The notes under the pieces are model-generated. The model was not told the origin of the DNA. It searched no databases and was given only the letters and a program-made list of their open reading frames with translations. Shown piece after piece: positions 1 to 8,616 of a stretch of DNA of 64,000 bases. The translations under genes were made by a program, and so were the position numbers. Position 1 is the stretch's first letter. Each line of letters opens with the position of its first letter. This DNA is from Anaerocolumna sp. MB42-C2 (GTDB lineage Bacteria; Bacillota; Clostridia; Lachnospirales; Lachnospiraceae), in the NCBI RefSeq assembly GCF_030913705.1, contig NZ_CP133190.1:1798001-1862000 (forward strand), given 5' to 3'.

Positions 1-1467
1 TGCAATACATAGCAGCTGCTTTTGTCCTTGAGACAAATTACCGCCTTCTTCACTAATGACCGTTTCATAACCTTCCGGCATTCTTTTAATAAAGCTGTGT
101 GCGTGTGCCGCTTTTGCAGCCTCCACAATTTCCTTATCAGAGGCCTCCGGTTTTCCGAATGCAATATTCTCCCGGATTGTTCCCGATTTCAGCCATGTTT
201 CCTGTAATACCATACCATAATTAGAACGCAGACTGTCTCTTGTGATATCTCTTACTTCGTTGTTGCTTACTATAATTTTTCCGGAATCCACATCATAAAA
301 TCGCATGAGTAGATTGATAATGGTAGTTTTGCCGCATCCGGTAGGGCCTACGATTGCAATTCTTTGTCCCGGTTTAACCGACAGATTTAAATTTTCAATT
401 AATTTCACATCAGAACGATAGGAAAAGGATACTTTTTCCAGCTTCACACTTCCATCCACTTCCTTTAATTGAATTGCACCGGCAGCATCCGGTTCTTCTG
501 CCCGTTCCTCCAATAACTCAAAAACACGCTCTGCAGATGCCAATGCATTTTGCAATTCTGTTATGACACTGGATATCTCATTAAATGGTTTTGTATATTG
601 GTTCGCATAGGTTAAGAAACAGGACAGTTGGCCCACACTGATCTTTCCTTGAATGCATAAGAAGGCTCCGAAGATCCCAACTCCTGCATAAACCAACCCG
701 TTTACAAATCTTGTTGCCGGATTCGAAATGGAAGAAAAAAATATTGCCTTAACGCTATATTTCTGCAGTTCTTTATTGATTGCACCAAATCGTTCTATAG
801 CATCTTCTTCATAACCAAAAGTCTGTACGATTTTTTGATTTCCAACCAATTCGTCTACCAGGGAAGTCATCGCCCCTCTTGTCGCGGATTGTTTTTGAAA
901 CATGAGAAACGTATGTTTGGCAATATAATTGGCAACCAAAAACGATAGCGGTGTAATTAATACTACGATGAAAGTAATTTTAACATTAATTGACAGCATA
1001 AAAAGAAACGTTCCCAGTATTGTTATAATCCCCGTAAACAATTGCGAGAATCCCAATAAAAGTCCATCCGAAAACTGGTCGATATCGTTAACTACCCGGC
1101 TTATGATATCTCCGTACTGATGCGAATCAATGTATTTTAATGGCAACACTTCCAAATGACTGAATACCTTTGTCCGCATGTCTTTTACGATACGATACGT
1201 CATTTTATTGTTGCATAAATTCATGAGCCACTGTGCAATCGATGTTAGGAGAACCACGAAACCCAGCCGATATAAAATAGGCACGAGCCCCTTAAAATTT
1301 ACCAACCCTTTCGCAACAATGAAATCGATTCCCTTTCCTGTCAATATCGGTGCATATAAAGTCAACGCCACGCTTATCACTGCAAATACCAGTGACAAGA
1401 GTAAATAATGACTGTAGGGTCTGATTAATCCCAGAATCTTTTTGATGATCACTCTGTTATTTCTCAT
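1..1467 (-). CDS. ABC exporter, permease/ATPase fusion (3' end outside window)
   Basis: This is one half of a heterodimeric ABC exporter: an N-terminal six-helix membrane domain followed by a nucleotide-binding domain. Translating the minus strand from ATG 1467 gives MRNNRVIIKKILGL and about 489 residues with no stop before the window edge. Visible motifs are a Walker A (GPTGCGKTT, near residue 374) and the signature LSQGQ (near residue 478); Walker B lies beyond the edge. The start overlaps the last 11 bases of the upstream ABC gene, so the two are translationally coupled, which is the usual layout of YheI/YheH-type or YfiB/YfiC-type pairs. The substrate cannot be read from the sequence; drugs, lipids and peptides are all possible for this family. 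Confidence 0.9.
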   Translation of the reverse strand, partial: MRNNRVIIKKILGLIRPYSHYLLLSLVFAVISVALTLYAPILTGKGIDFIVAKGLVNFKGLVPILYRLGFVVLLTSIAQWLMNLCNNKMTYRIVKDMRTKVFSHLEVLPLKYIDSHQYGDIISRVVNDIDQFSDGLLLGFSQLFTGIITILGTFLFMLSINVKITFIVVLITPLSFLVANYIAKHTFLMFQKQSATRGAMTSLVDELVGNQKIVQTFGYEEDAIERFGAINKELQKYSVKAIFFSSISNPATRFVNGLVYAGVGIFGAFLCIQGKISVGQLSCFLTYANQYTKPFNEISSVITELQNALASAERVFELLEERAEEPDAAGAIQLKEVDGSVKLEKVSFSYRSDVKLIENLNLSVKPGQRIAIVGPTGCGKTTIINLLMRFYDVDSGKIIVSNNEVRDITRDSLRSNYGMVLQETWLKSGTIRENIAFGKPEASDKEIVEAAKAAHAHSFIKRMPEGYETVISEEGGNLSQGQKQLLCIA

Positions 1468-3217
1468 CTTTCGCCACCTCTTTCCCGGAAAGCTGAGACT
1501 TGCATATTTCCGCATATACTTCACAATGTAAAAGCAATTCTTCATGTGTTCCGTAACCTGCCATATTACCATCCTCCAGAACTATGATTTTGTCTGCATG
1601 CCGAATGGAAGTAGCTCGTTGTGATACAAGAAAAACCGTCGTTTTCTGAGTATCCTTTGCCAATGCCTTTCTTAATTTTGCATCGGTAGCAAAATCAAGT
1701 GCCGAAGAGCTGTCATCTAAAATTAAAATTTCCGGCTTTCTAACCAGGGCACGTGCAATCGTTAAACGCTGTCTTTGCCCTCCGGACAAATTTTGCCCTC
1801 CTTGTAAAACCATTGTTTCGAGTCCTTCCTGCTTGGAATCGACAAACTCCCTTGCCTGTGCTATTTCCAAAGCTTTGTATATCTCTTCATCAGTAGCATC
1901 TTTTTTTCCCCATTTTATATTTTCCCGAATCGTTCCTTTAAAAAGTACTGCTTTTTGAGGAACAACTCCGCATTTTTCGCGGAGAATTTTTAACGGATAA
2001 TCTTTCACATTTTTACCATCAAGTAAAATTTCTCCTGCTGACACATCCATAAAACGAGGGAGCAAATTGATAAGAGTCGATTTTCCGGAACCCGTACCAC
2101 CGATAATTCCTATCGTTTCTCCTGCTTTTACTGAAAAGGAAAGATCCGTTATCGACTCTTCTTTCGCATCTTTATATGTAAAATGGACCCCTTTCATTTG
2201 TACCTTAAAAGCAGACGGACAAACGGTATTCTCTTCCTTTTTTTCTATCCTGCTATTTTCTGTTTCAATGATAGAAGGTGTTTCTCCTAATACCTCATTG
2301 ATCCGGCTCGCAGATGCCATTGCTTTTGTGAAAGAAATGATTAAATTTGATAATGCAATCAGAGCCAGCAGTATCTGCGTCATATAATTTACCAGGGCAA
2401 TTACCTCACCTTGTGTGATAGTTCCAGTGTCTACCTTAATTCCGCCGTACCAGACAATTGCTATAATGGCCGCATTTACAATCACATAGGTAACCGGATT
2501 TAACAGCGCCGAAACTTTTCCCACGAGTAACTGCATATTCATTAAGTCATCCGTTGCCGTGTCAAATTCCCGCATATTATCACGCTGCCTGCAAAATGCT
2601 TTAATAACGCGTACTCCCACTAAATTTTCTCTCGTAAGTTTTAATACCAGATCCAGTTTCTTTTGCACTTTTTTATACATCGGAATCGAAAAAAGCATAA
2701 TTCCATATATAATAACAGCTAAAACCGGAACCGCAACTAAAAAAATTAATGCAATTTTTACATTGATGGTAAACGCCATAATTAAAGCTCCGGCCACAAT
2801 GTAGGGAGCACGCAGAAACAAGCGCAATACTAAGTTAACACCTGCCTGTGCCTGATTGATATCACTGGTAATTCTCGTTATCAAGGTAGAAGTGCCTATG
2901 CTATCAAGCTCCGCAAAAGACAACTGATTAATATGCCGGAACATGTGATTTCGTAATTCTGTTCCAAAACCAACGCCTGCCTTAGCAGCATAATACTGCG
3001 CTGTAAGGGAACAGATAAGCCCGATTACGCCAAGCAGCAGTAAAATCCCTCCCATCCGAAAAATATAGGGCACATTGTTATTTCTAATCCCGGTATCTAT
3101 GATACTAGCCATAACAAGCGGCACAAATAATTCAAAGGTTGCTTCTAACATTTTAAAAAGAGGTGCTATGATACTTTCTTTCTTATAGTCTTTTAGATAT
3201 TTCAACAGCTTTCTCAT
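1457..3217 (-). CDS. ABC exporter, permease/ATPase fusion with degenerate Walker B
   Basis: This 586-residue half-transporter is the partner of the overlapping downstream gene. The first 300 residues or so hold about six hydrophobic helices. The ATPase domain has Walker A IGGTGSGKST (about residue 376) and signature LSGGQRQR (about 480). The Walker B end reads LILDDSSSALD, with Asp (about residue 502) where active ABC ATPases have the catalytic Glu. In known heterodimeric exporters of the BmrCD and TM287/288 type, one subunit carries exactly this kind of non-catalytic site, so the pair probably forms one active and one degenerate ATP site. The start follows a GGAAAGGAG ribosome binding site. 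A LysR gene lies divergently upstream and may control the pair. The substrate is unknown. Confidence 0.92.
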   Translation of the reverse strand: MRKLLKYLKDYKKESIIAPLFKMLEATFELFVPLVMASIIDTGIRNNNVPYIFRMGGILLLLGVIGLICSLTAQYYAAKAGVGFGTELRNHMFRHINQLSFAELDSIGTSTLITRITSDINQAQAGVNLVLRLFLRAPYIVAGALIMAFTINVKIALIFLVAVPVLAVIIYGIMLFSIPMYKKVQKKLDLVLKLTRENLVGVRVIKAFCRQRDNMREFDTATDDLMNMQLLVGKVSALLNPVTYVIVNAAIIAIVWYGGIKVDTGTITQGEVIALVNYMTQILLALIALSNLIISFTKAMASASRINEVLGETPSIIETENSRIEKKEENTVCPSAFKVQMKGVHFTYKDAKEESITDLSFSVKAGETIGIIGGTGSGKSTLINLLPRFMDVSAGEILLDGKNVKDYPLKILREKCGVVPQKAVLFKGTIRENIKWGKKDATDEEIYKALEIAQAREFVDSKQEGLETMVLQGGQNLSGGQRQRLTIARALVRKPEILILDDSSSALDFATDAKLRKALAKDTQKTTVFLVSQRATSIRHADKIIVLEDGNMAGYGTHEELLLHCEVYAEICKSQLSGKEVAKDEK

Positions 3218-3350
3218 TTTGACTCCTTTCCTGTTTTATCTTGCTTTCCAGAATTGTTTAGCGTATACTATAACATATCTTTTTGGAATATTACACCATA
3301 GCATTATATCATTAAAATATAGTTACGGCAATCCCATTGAACCACAAAAC

Positions 3351-3385
3351 TTGTCACAGTTCAGCCTATGGCTGAGTTGTAACAA
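3351..3385. promoter_or_regulatory. Inverted repeat between ABC exporter and LysR genes
   Basis: Two 16-base arms, TTGTCACAGTTCAGCC and GGCTGAGTTGTAACAA, flank a 3-base centre and pair with two mismatches. The site lies in the divergent intergenic region, 45 bases before the lysR start. It is a plausible operator for the adjacent LysR protein or another dimeric regulator. No T-run follows on either strand, so a terminator is less likely. Confidence 0.55.
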
Positions 3386-3429
3386 ATTATAGTAGCAAAT
3401 ATTCACTGAAAAGAAAGGATATATCTAAT

Positions 3430-4308
3430 ATGAATACCAGACAACTCTATTATTTTGCTGTAATTGCCGAATCCGCAAGCATCACTTTTGCAGCTAAAAA
3501 ATTAAATCTGTCTCAGCCTCCTCTCAGCAAGCAGATACTGCTTTTAGAACAGGAACTGGGCACCAAATTATTTGAAAGAAGTTCGAAAAAAATGCAGCTT
3601 ACTGAGGCCGGTACACTTCTTTATTATCGTGCAAAAGATATATTATCCATGATGGACTTAACGATTCAGGAGTTAAAACAGCTTGAAAATGGACTTGAGG
3701 GTACATTAAAGCTTGGAACCATTTCTTCTTCGGGAAATATTCTGATAAATACAGTATTAACCGATTTTTGCAAAGAATATCCTATGGTTAAATTTGAAAT
3801 ACAGGAGGGAAACACTTACGAATTGCTGGATAAGCTGAAGAATGGAATGATTGAAGCGGCAGTTGTCCGAACTCCGTTTAATGCAGAAGGTTTTGAATGT
3901 ATCTTTGGCAGGGAGGAACCTTTGGTTGCTGTTGGAAAGGCTTACTATTTTGATAACATTTCCAAAAAAAACATTACATTACCGGAACTTACTCAAAAGC
4001 CGCTGGTTTATTACCGCAGATTTGATTCCATGATTTCCTCCGCTTTTCAGGCATTAGGATTAAAACCAAATGCCTTCTGCAAAAATGATGACGCCAGAAC
4101 TTCCTTGCTCTGGGCAAATGCAGGCTTGGGAATCGCCCTTGTACCGGAATCCATCAGTAACATAATTCCAGGTAACGATATGCTGGTCAAACCAATTCAA
4201 TGTGAAAATACTACGACGAAAATTGCTGCTATTTACAAAAAGGAAGGTTATGTCTCTTCTCTTGCCAAAAGCTTCGTCCAATACTTCGGAACTAAAGTAA
4301 ATCCATAA
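3430..4308 (+). CDS. LysR-family transcriptional regulator
   Basis: This 292-residue protein has the LysR layout: an N-terminal winged helix-turn-helix (MNTRQLYYFAVIAESASITFAA, then LNLSQPPLSKQI, residues 1-60) and a C-terminal periplasmic-binding-like effector domain (about 90-290). LysR proteins usually bind inverted repeats in divergent promoters and respond to a small molecule. The large inverted repeat at 3351-3385 and the divergent ABC exporter genes make it the likely local regulator of that exporter, but this is inference from position. DegV and LUD-domain genes follow in the same direction and could also be targets. The start has an AAGAAAGGA ribosome binding site, somewhat distant. 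Confidence 0.93.
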   Translation: MNTRQLYYFAVIAESASITFAAKKLNLSQPPLSKQILLLEQELGTKLFERSSKKMQLTEAGTLLYYRAKDILSMMDLTIQELKQLENGLEGTLKLGTISSSGNILINTVLTDFCKEYPMVKFEIQEGNTYELLDKLKNGMIEAAVVRTPFNAEGFECIFGREEPLVAVGKAYYFDNISKKNITLPELTQKPLVYYRRFDSMISSAFQALGLKPNAFCKNDDARTSLLWANAGLGIALVPESISNIIPGNDMLVKPIQCENTTTKIAAIYKKEGYVSSLAKSFVQYFGTKVNP

Positions 4309-4388
4309 CCGACCAATTTTTCCACTGTACATTTTTAACGGAATTCGCTATAATATTTACTAGAAAATACATTTACAAGGAGAGAAAT

Positions 4389-5276
4389 ATGCGTGATTAT
4401 CATATATTCAGCGACTCATCTTGCGATACACCGGAAGAATTGCTTAGCATACATAATATAACCTTAGTCCCATTTTATGTTACTTTTGACCAGGAGAATT
4501 ACTTTAAAGAAAACACAGAGATTACCAATCAAAAATTCTATGATGTCCTCATGAATCAGAGAGTGTTTCCCAAGACATCCCTGCCAAGTGTTCAGGATTA
4601 TATCAATTTTTTTGAGCCGGTTATCCTGGAGAACAAAGATATATTATGTCTCTGCTTAACGCAAAAATTCAGCGGCTCTTATCAGTCAGCTGTAAATGCC
4701 AAGCTGATTCTTAATGAAAAATACCCGGATGCCAAGATAACCATAATTGATTCCATTCAGGCCACCGCCGGACAGGGAATTGTTTTAATGCAGGCTGCAT
4801 ATATGAGAGAGGCAGGTTATTCCCTGGAAGAAGCGGAAAACCGGATTAATGAGATTAAACCCACTGCAAGAATCATGTTTACTGTAGATACTTTAGAGTA
4901 TTTAACAAAAGGAGGCAGAGTCGGTAAGGTTGCGTCACTTGCCGGAACCATGCTGAATTTAAAACCTATGATTCAATTAAAAGACGCCGAATTAATTCCA
5001 TACTCTAATGTAAGGGGTCGTAAGAAAGCTCTTCAGAAGATATTAGATATGACAGAAGAATATTTTACAGAAACCGGTGAAAAATATGAGGATTACGACT
5101 TCTGTCTTGCTAATGCCACAACATTAGAAGACACCGGTTTCGTACAGTCACAATTAGAAGAATTAACCGGGTGTAAAATAACCTATCCCGTATTTCAGAT
5201 CGGTGTTACCATCGGAACAAACACCGGTCCCGGGGCTTTAGGGGTATGTTTTGTCAAAAAATATAATGCAAAATAA
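4389..5276 (+). CDS. DegV family protein (fatty-acid-binding, FakB-like)
   Basis: This 295-residue protein begins with the typical DegV signature (HIFSDSSCDTPEEL) and keeps the second family landmark, TLEYLTKGGRVGKVASL (about residues 165-182). DegV/FakB proteins bind a fatty acid in a buried pocket and, where FakA is present, present it for phosphorylation so that exogenous fatty acids enter phospholipid synthesis. No fakA kinase lies in this window, and many DegV paralogues have unknown roles. The length is normal for the family. An AAGGAGAG ribosome binding site precedes ATG 4389. It lies between lysR and a LUD-domain gene in the same orientation. Confidence 0.93.
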   Translation: MRDYHIFSDSSCDTPEELLSIHNITLVPFYVTFDQENYFKENTEITNQKFYDVLMNQRVFPKTSLPSVQDYINFFEPVILENKDILCLCLTQKFSGSYQSAVNAKLILNEKYPDAKITIIDSIQATAGQGIVLMQAAYMREAGYSLEEAENRINEIKPTARIMFTVDTLEYLTKGGRVGKVASLAGTMLNLKPMIQLKDAELIPYSNVRGRKKALQKILDMTEEYFTETGEKYEDYDFCLANATTLEDTGFVQSQLEELTGCKITYPVFQIGVTIGTNTGPGALGVCFVKKYNAK

Positions 5277-5360
5277 TCATGGCATACTTAAATATTTTAT
5301 ATACAAAACTTTAGGATTGGAGTGTCAAATCCTTATATAAAATTAATTAAGGAGGGTAAC

Positions 5361-5996
5361 ATGTCACCTAAAAAACAATATTATGAAAATTTAGCTGACA
5401 GCTTAATTGAGAAATTTAATTTAAGAGGAATTGAAGGGTACTACTGTGAGAATGCCGACGAGGCCCTAATTATGGCGAAACGATTTCTTACTCCAGGGTG
5501 CTCTATTTCCTGGGGTGGTTCCGAAACAATTGAAGAAATCGGATTAATTCCGGAACTGGAAGCCTCGGACTACATTCTATATGACAGATCATCCGTAAAA
5601 ACTCCGGAAGAAAAATCTGCCATGTACAGTAAAATCGTAACTTCCGATTATTTTTTTATGAGCTCTAATGCCATTACCTTAGATGGTCAGTTAGTTAATA
5701 TTGATGCCAGTGGCAACCGGGTTGCCTGCCTGATTACCGGTCCTAAAAATGTGATAATTATCGCAGGTATGAATAAAATCGTAACGGATGTTAACACTGG
5801 TATTGAGCGAATCCGTAATATGGCTGCCCCTCCTAATGTTACCAGGCTTGGATTACATACTCCCTGCGCAGAGCTAGGGAGATGTGCGAATTGTTTATCG
5901 GAAGATTGCATCTGCTGTGAGATCGTTATAACCAGAAAGTCCAAAATTCCCGGCCGCATCAAAGTCATTCTGGTGGGGGAAGAACTTGGATATTAA
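5361..5996 (+). CDS. LUD-domain protein (LutC/DUF162-like)
   Basis: This 211-residue protein matches the LUD-domain family: a Rossmann-like fold with the SISWGGSETIEEIGL and SSNAITLDGQLVNIDASGNR motifs and the PKNVIIIAGMNKIV segment. A cysteine-rich tail (CAELGRCANCLSEDCICC, about residues 168-186) suggests a metal or Fe-S site. Relatives of LutC are linked to lactate oxidation, but stand-alone LUD proteins in Clostridia have no assigned reaction. I chose ATG 5361 because AAGGAGGG sits just before it; an in-frame GTG at 5322 would add 13 residues with no good ribosome binding site. It is followed after 33 bases by a small membrane protein gene, so the two may be co-transcribed. Confidence 0.85.
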   Translation: MSPKKQYYENLADSLIEKFNLRGIEGYYCENADEALIMAKRFLTPGCSISWGGSETIEEIGLIPELEASDYILYDRSSVKTPEEKSAMYSKIVTSDYFFMSSNAITLDGQLVNIDASGNRVACLITGPKNVIIIAGMNKIVTDVNTGIERIRNMAAPPNVTRLGLHTPCAELGRCANCLSEDCICCEIVITRKSKIPGRIKVILVGEELGY

Positions 5997-6029
5997 TTGG
6001 AACTTATGATTATAAAGGAGGTAATAAAT

Positions 6030-6185
6030 ATGTGTAAAAACAGTATACCGGAATCCAGTGAGACCGGTGTATCCGTAAAAGTTGATGTTACCAAAATAGT
6101 TAAATATGTCTGCATTGCAGGAGTACTTATCGTTGCTATCATTTTTACAACTAAATGCATAAGTAAAATACTGAATAATAATTAG
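6030..6185 (+). CDS. Small single-pass membrane protein
   Basis: This 51-residue protein starts at ATG 6030, seven bases after a perfect AAAGGAGG ribosome binding site. It has a polar N-terminus (MCKNSIPESSETGVSV) and one hydrophobic helix (about residues 23-40) ending in a short basic tail. I do not recognise the family. The strong ribosome binding site, the position directly behind the LUD gene and the terminator that follows support a real gene rather than a chance frame. Confidence 0.6.
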   Translation: MCKNSIPESSETGVSVKVDVTKIVKYVCIAGVLIVAIIFTTKCISKILNNN

Positions 6186-6199
6186 TAAATTCATTAACA

Positions 6200-6253
6200 A
6201 AAAAGGTCAGTCAAATAAGATCTTTCCATAGATCTTATTTGACTGACCTTTTT
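6200..6253. terminator. Bidirectional intrinsic terminator
   Basis: AAAAAGGTCAGTCAAATAAG and its complement form a long, nearly perfect stem around a short TTTCCATA loop. A-runs on one side and T-runs on the other allow termination in both directions. It separates the small membrane protein gene (+) from the flavin oxidoreductase gene (-), which converge here. Confidence 0.9.
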
Positions 6254-6283
6254 ACTAATAGTTTAAGAGTTAAACATCAAAAT

Positions 6284-8200
6284 TTATTGCATTACACGAA
6301 TTGTATGATATCCTTCATGTACTGCAGTCAGGATTTTTCTTGGAGCTTCTGCATCTCCTACAACTGTTAAATCATCCACTATACCTTCCAGTACACTTTC
6401 TAATTGGTTATTCGGACGATAACCGGCTGCTATAATTACGGTATCGCAATCAACTGATAATTCCTGTCCGTCTTTCATATAGGTAACACGGTTAGGAGTT
6501 ATTTTTGTTACTTTGGCACCACCTATTACACCGATATTTCTTTCTTTTATCAGTGCTCTTAATGCCTGGTCATTATTTAAGCAATGGTCTGCAATTGCTA
6601 AAATATCATTAAGCATTTCGATAATTGTCACTTCTTTTGCTGTTTCTTTCATATAAGCAGCTGTTTCACAGCCCACCAAACCTCCGCCGATAACAACTAC
6701 TTTCTTTCCCGGTTTTTTATGACCCAATAAGTAATCACCGGATGGAGCTGCCGTTTCTATTCCCTCAACAGGAGGCATAAAAGGAGTGGAACCTGCTGCC
6801 AGTATCACTTTATCATATCTGCCTGCGGATACTGCTTCTGCGGTAGCCTCTTTATTCAGTTTAACATTAACACCAAGTTTTAAAACCTGGCGTTCCATAT
6901 AAGTAATTAATCTAAGTACGTCATGTTTAAAGGTTGGAAGACCTGCTGCCCATAAGTTTCCGCCTAAACGGGATGTTTTCTCCCACAATTCCACATCAAA
7001 GCCACGTTTGGCCGCCGCGATTGCTGCAGACATTCCTCCAGGACCACCTCCGATTACTAACACAGATTTCTTTATGCCGTGTGCTTCGGGAAGAGGATAG
7101 TCATCCTCCGCATAACATAATGGATTAACAGCACAGTAATAATGTTTACCGGAAAATCCCGCCAGTAAACACTCATTGCATCCAATACAAGGAACGATAT
7201 CCATAGTATTGCCGGATTTTACTTTACTTGCCCAATATGGATCTGCTAACATCTGATGTCCTAAAACGATATAGTCTGTCTTTCCTTCCGTTACCGCCCT
7301 TTCTGCTTTTTCCGGGTCAAACATTTTACCCTGACCGAGCACGGGAACGGAAACGGTTTTCTTAATCGCTTCTACCACATCCATTTGATGTTCTTCTTTT
7401 TCATATACAGTAGATATTGCTTTATGCCAAGCTTCATAACAGCCAACATCAACATGAAGTGCATCAATATTTGCTTCTTCCAGTATTTTAGCCATCTCCA
7501 AACCTTCCTCTAATTCACGTCCTCCCTCAACACGGTGAACCGGTGTAAACTTAACAAGAATTGGAAATTGGGGGCCGACATTTTTACGGATCGCTGCTAT
7601 ACACTCCAAAGTAAATCTCATGCGGTTTCTTAATTCTCCGCCATATTCGTCAGTACGGGTATTCCATTGTTTCGAATGGAACTGGTCTAAAAGATAACCA
7701 CCATAAGCGTGCAATTCTACTGCATCAGCTCCGGCTAATTTGGCAAGGCTGGCGGAATAACCTAATTTTCCCACAATATCCTGTATCTCTTCTTTTGAAA
7801 ATGGTTTACATTTCAAATTAGGGAACCAAAAAGCAGAACATTCACTTGCTGAATACGGCGGTGTAAATGGATCCGTAAATTGCTGGCGTCCAAGTCCCGG
7901 AGAAATCTGTACACAGACTTTGGCACCATGATGGTGACAGCGTTCAATTAACATATTCAACCGTTCCACATGGTGAAAATTACTAAGTTCCGTACAAGGC
8001 CGGGCTTCATATTTTGTTGTAACAACGTTCGCTCCGGTGATAATCAGACCTGTACCGCCTTTCGCACGTTCTTCAAAGTAGCGGATGCCTTCCGTACAAT
8101 AAGATCCGTCCGATTCACCAGTTGTTCCCATAGGTCCCATAACGATACGGTTTTTAAGCTTCATGCTTCCGATTTGAGTTTTTTCAAATAGCTTTGACAT
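6284..8200 (-). CDS. NADH:flavin oxidoreductase / 2,4-dienoyl-CoA reductase-like enzyme
   Basis: This 638-residue enzyme has three parts: an FMN-binding old-yellow-enzyme TIM barrel (1-330), an Fe-S cysteine motif CIGCNEC with a further CAVNP (about 336-360), and an FAD/NAD(P) module with two dinucleotide folds, VLVIGGGPGGMSAA (about 377) and VVVIGGGLVGCETA (about 504). The layout matches 2,4-dienoyl-CoA reductase (FadH), trimethylamine dehydrogenase relatives and the bile-acid enzymes BaiCD/BaiH. It probably reduces an activated alkene (enoate or enone) with NAD(P)H. The exact substrate is not readable; the position beside a TetR gene suggests substrate-induced expression. The length is typical. 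The start has a GGAG site upstream. Confidence 0.92.
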   Translation of the reverse strand: MSKLFEKTQIGSMKLKNRIVMGPMGTTGESDGSYCTEGIRYFEERAKGGTGLIITGANVVTTKYEARPCTELSNFHHVERLNMLIERCHHHGAKVCVQISPGLGRQQFTDPFTPPYSASECSAFWFPNLKCKPFSKEEIQDIVGKLGYSASLAKLAGADAVELHAYGGYLLDQFHSKQWNTRTDEYGGELRNRMRFTLECIAAIRKNVGPQFPILVKFTPVHRVEGGRELEEGLEMAKILEEANIDALHVDVGCYEAWHKAISTVYEKEEHQMDVVEAIKKTVSVPVLGQGKMFDPEKAERAVTEGKTDYIVLGHQMLADPYWASKVKSGNTMDIVPCIGCNECLLAGFSGKHYYCAVNPLCYAEDDYPLPEAHGIKKSVLVIGGGPGGMSAAIAAAKRGFDVELWEKTSRLGGNLWAAGLPTFKHDVLRLITYMERQVLKLGVNVKLNKEATAEAVSAGRYDKVILAAGSTPFMPPVEGIETAAPSGDYLLGHKKPGKKVVVIGGGLVGCETAAYMKETAKEVTIIEMLNDILAIADHCLNNDQALRALIKERNIGVIGGAKVTKITPNRVTYMKDGQELSVDCDTVIIAAGYRPNNQLESVLEGIVDDLTVVGDAEAPRKILTAVHEGYHTIRVMQ

Positions 8201-8300
8201 GGTATTCTCCTTATTATGTATTTGCTGATCTTCCTGTTTCGTTTCACTCTGCGGTTGGCAAAATATAGTTTATGAGGACTTTAGTCAGTCGAATTGTGTT

Positions 8301-8342
8301 ATATTACCTTAGTCATATATTATATTACCGCAGTAATATAAT
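8301..8342. promoter_or_regulatory. Tandem palindromic operators, probable TetR sites
   Basis: A perfect palindrome ATTATATTAC-CGCA-GTAATATAAT lies at 8319-8342. A weaker copy, ATATTAC-CTTA-GTCATAT, lies at 8301-8318. Both are in the divergent region between the flavin oxidoreductase and the TetR gene, close to the expected promoter of the oxidoreductase. They are the natural candidates for TetR operators. Confidence 0.6.
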
Positions 8343-8406
8343 ATCACTTTGTTATTTATTTGTCAATGTAGATTTTGAGTATTTATTATGTTATGATGTA
8401 TCTATG

Positions 8407-8570
8407 ATTACTGTTCACAGCCCGTATACGCGACGTGTTTTTTATAAGTGCGTTGTCACAGAAAACCTGAGAATTACCGCGTAGGAACGCCGTCTCTTCG
8501 TTTTGTGTGCATCGCGAAGTCTGTTATTGTAGACAACACTGCAGCTTTTCGCAGGGGTGTAAATAGTACC
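8407..8570 (+). repeat. Dispersed 164-bp MITE-like repeat, copy 1
   Basis: This is the first of three copies in the window. It begins ATTACTGTTCAC and ends GTAAATAGTACC, imperfect terminal inverted repeats of the family ends GTTACTGTTCAC/GTGAACAGTAAC. The internal GTCACAGAAAACC and TCGCGAAG blocks are shared with copies 2 and 3. The direct repeat TATCTATG flanks it at 8399-8406 and 8571-8578, and the match extends to 13 bases if ATTAC is counted. It has no coding capacity. It ends 46 bases before the TetR start, so it may carry or displace that gene's promoter. Confidence 0.85.
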
Positions 8571-8616
8571 TATCTATGATTACATATATAAAATGGAAAT
8601 TTAGCTGGAGGAAACC

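Noticed and set aside
6284-8200. Assignment as bile-acid BaiCD
   Set aside because: The domain layout fits, but no other bai genes are present, so only the general family can be named.
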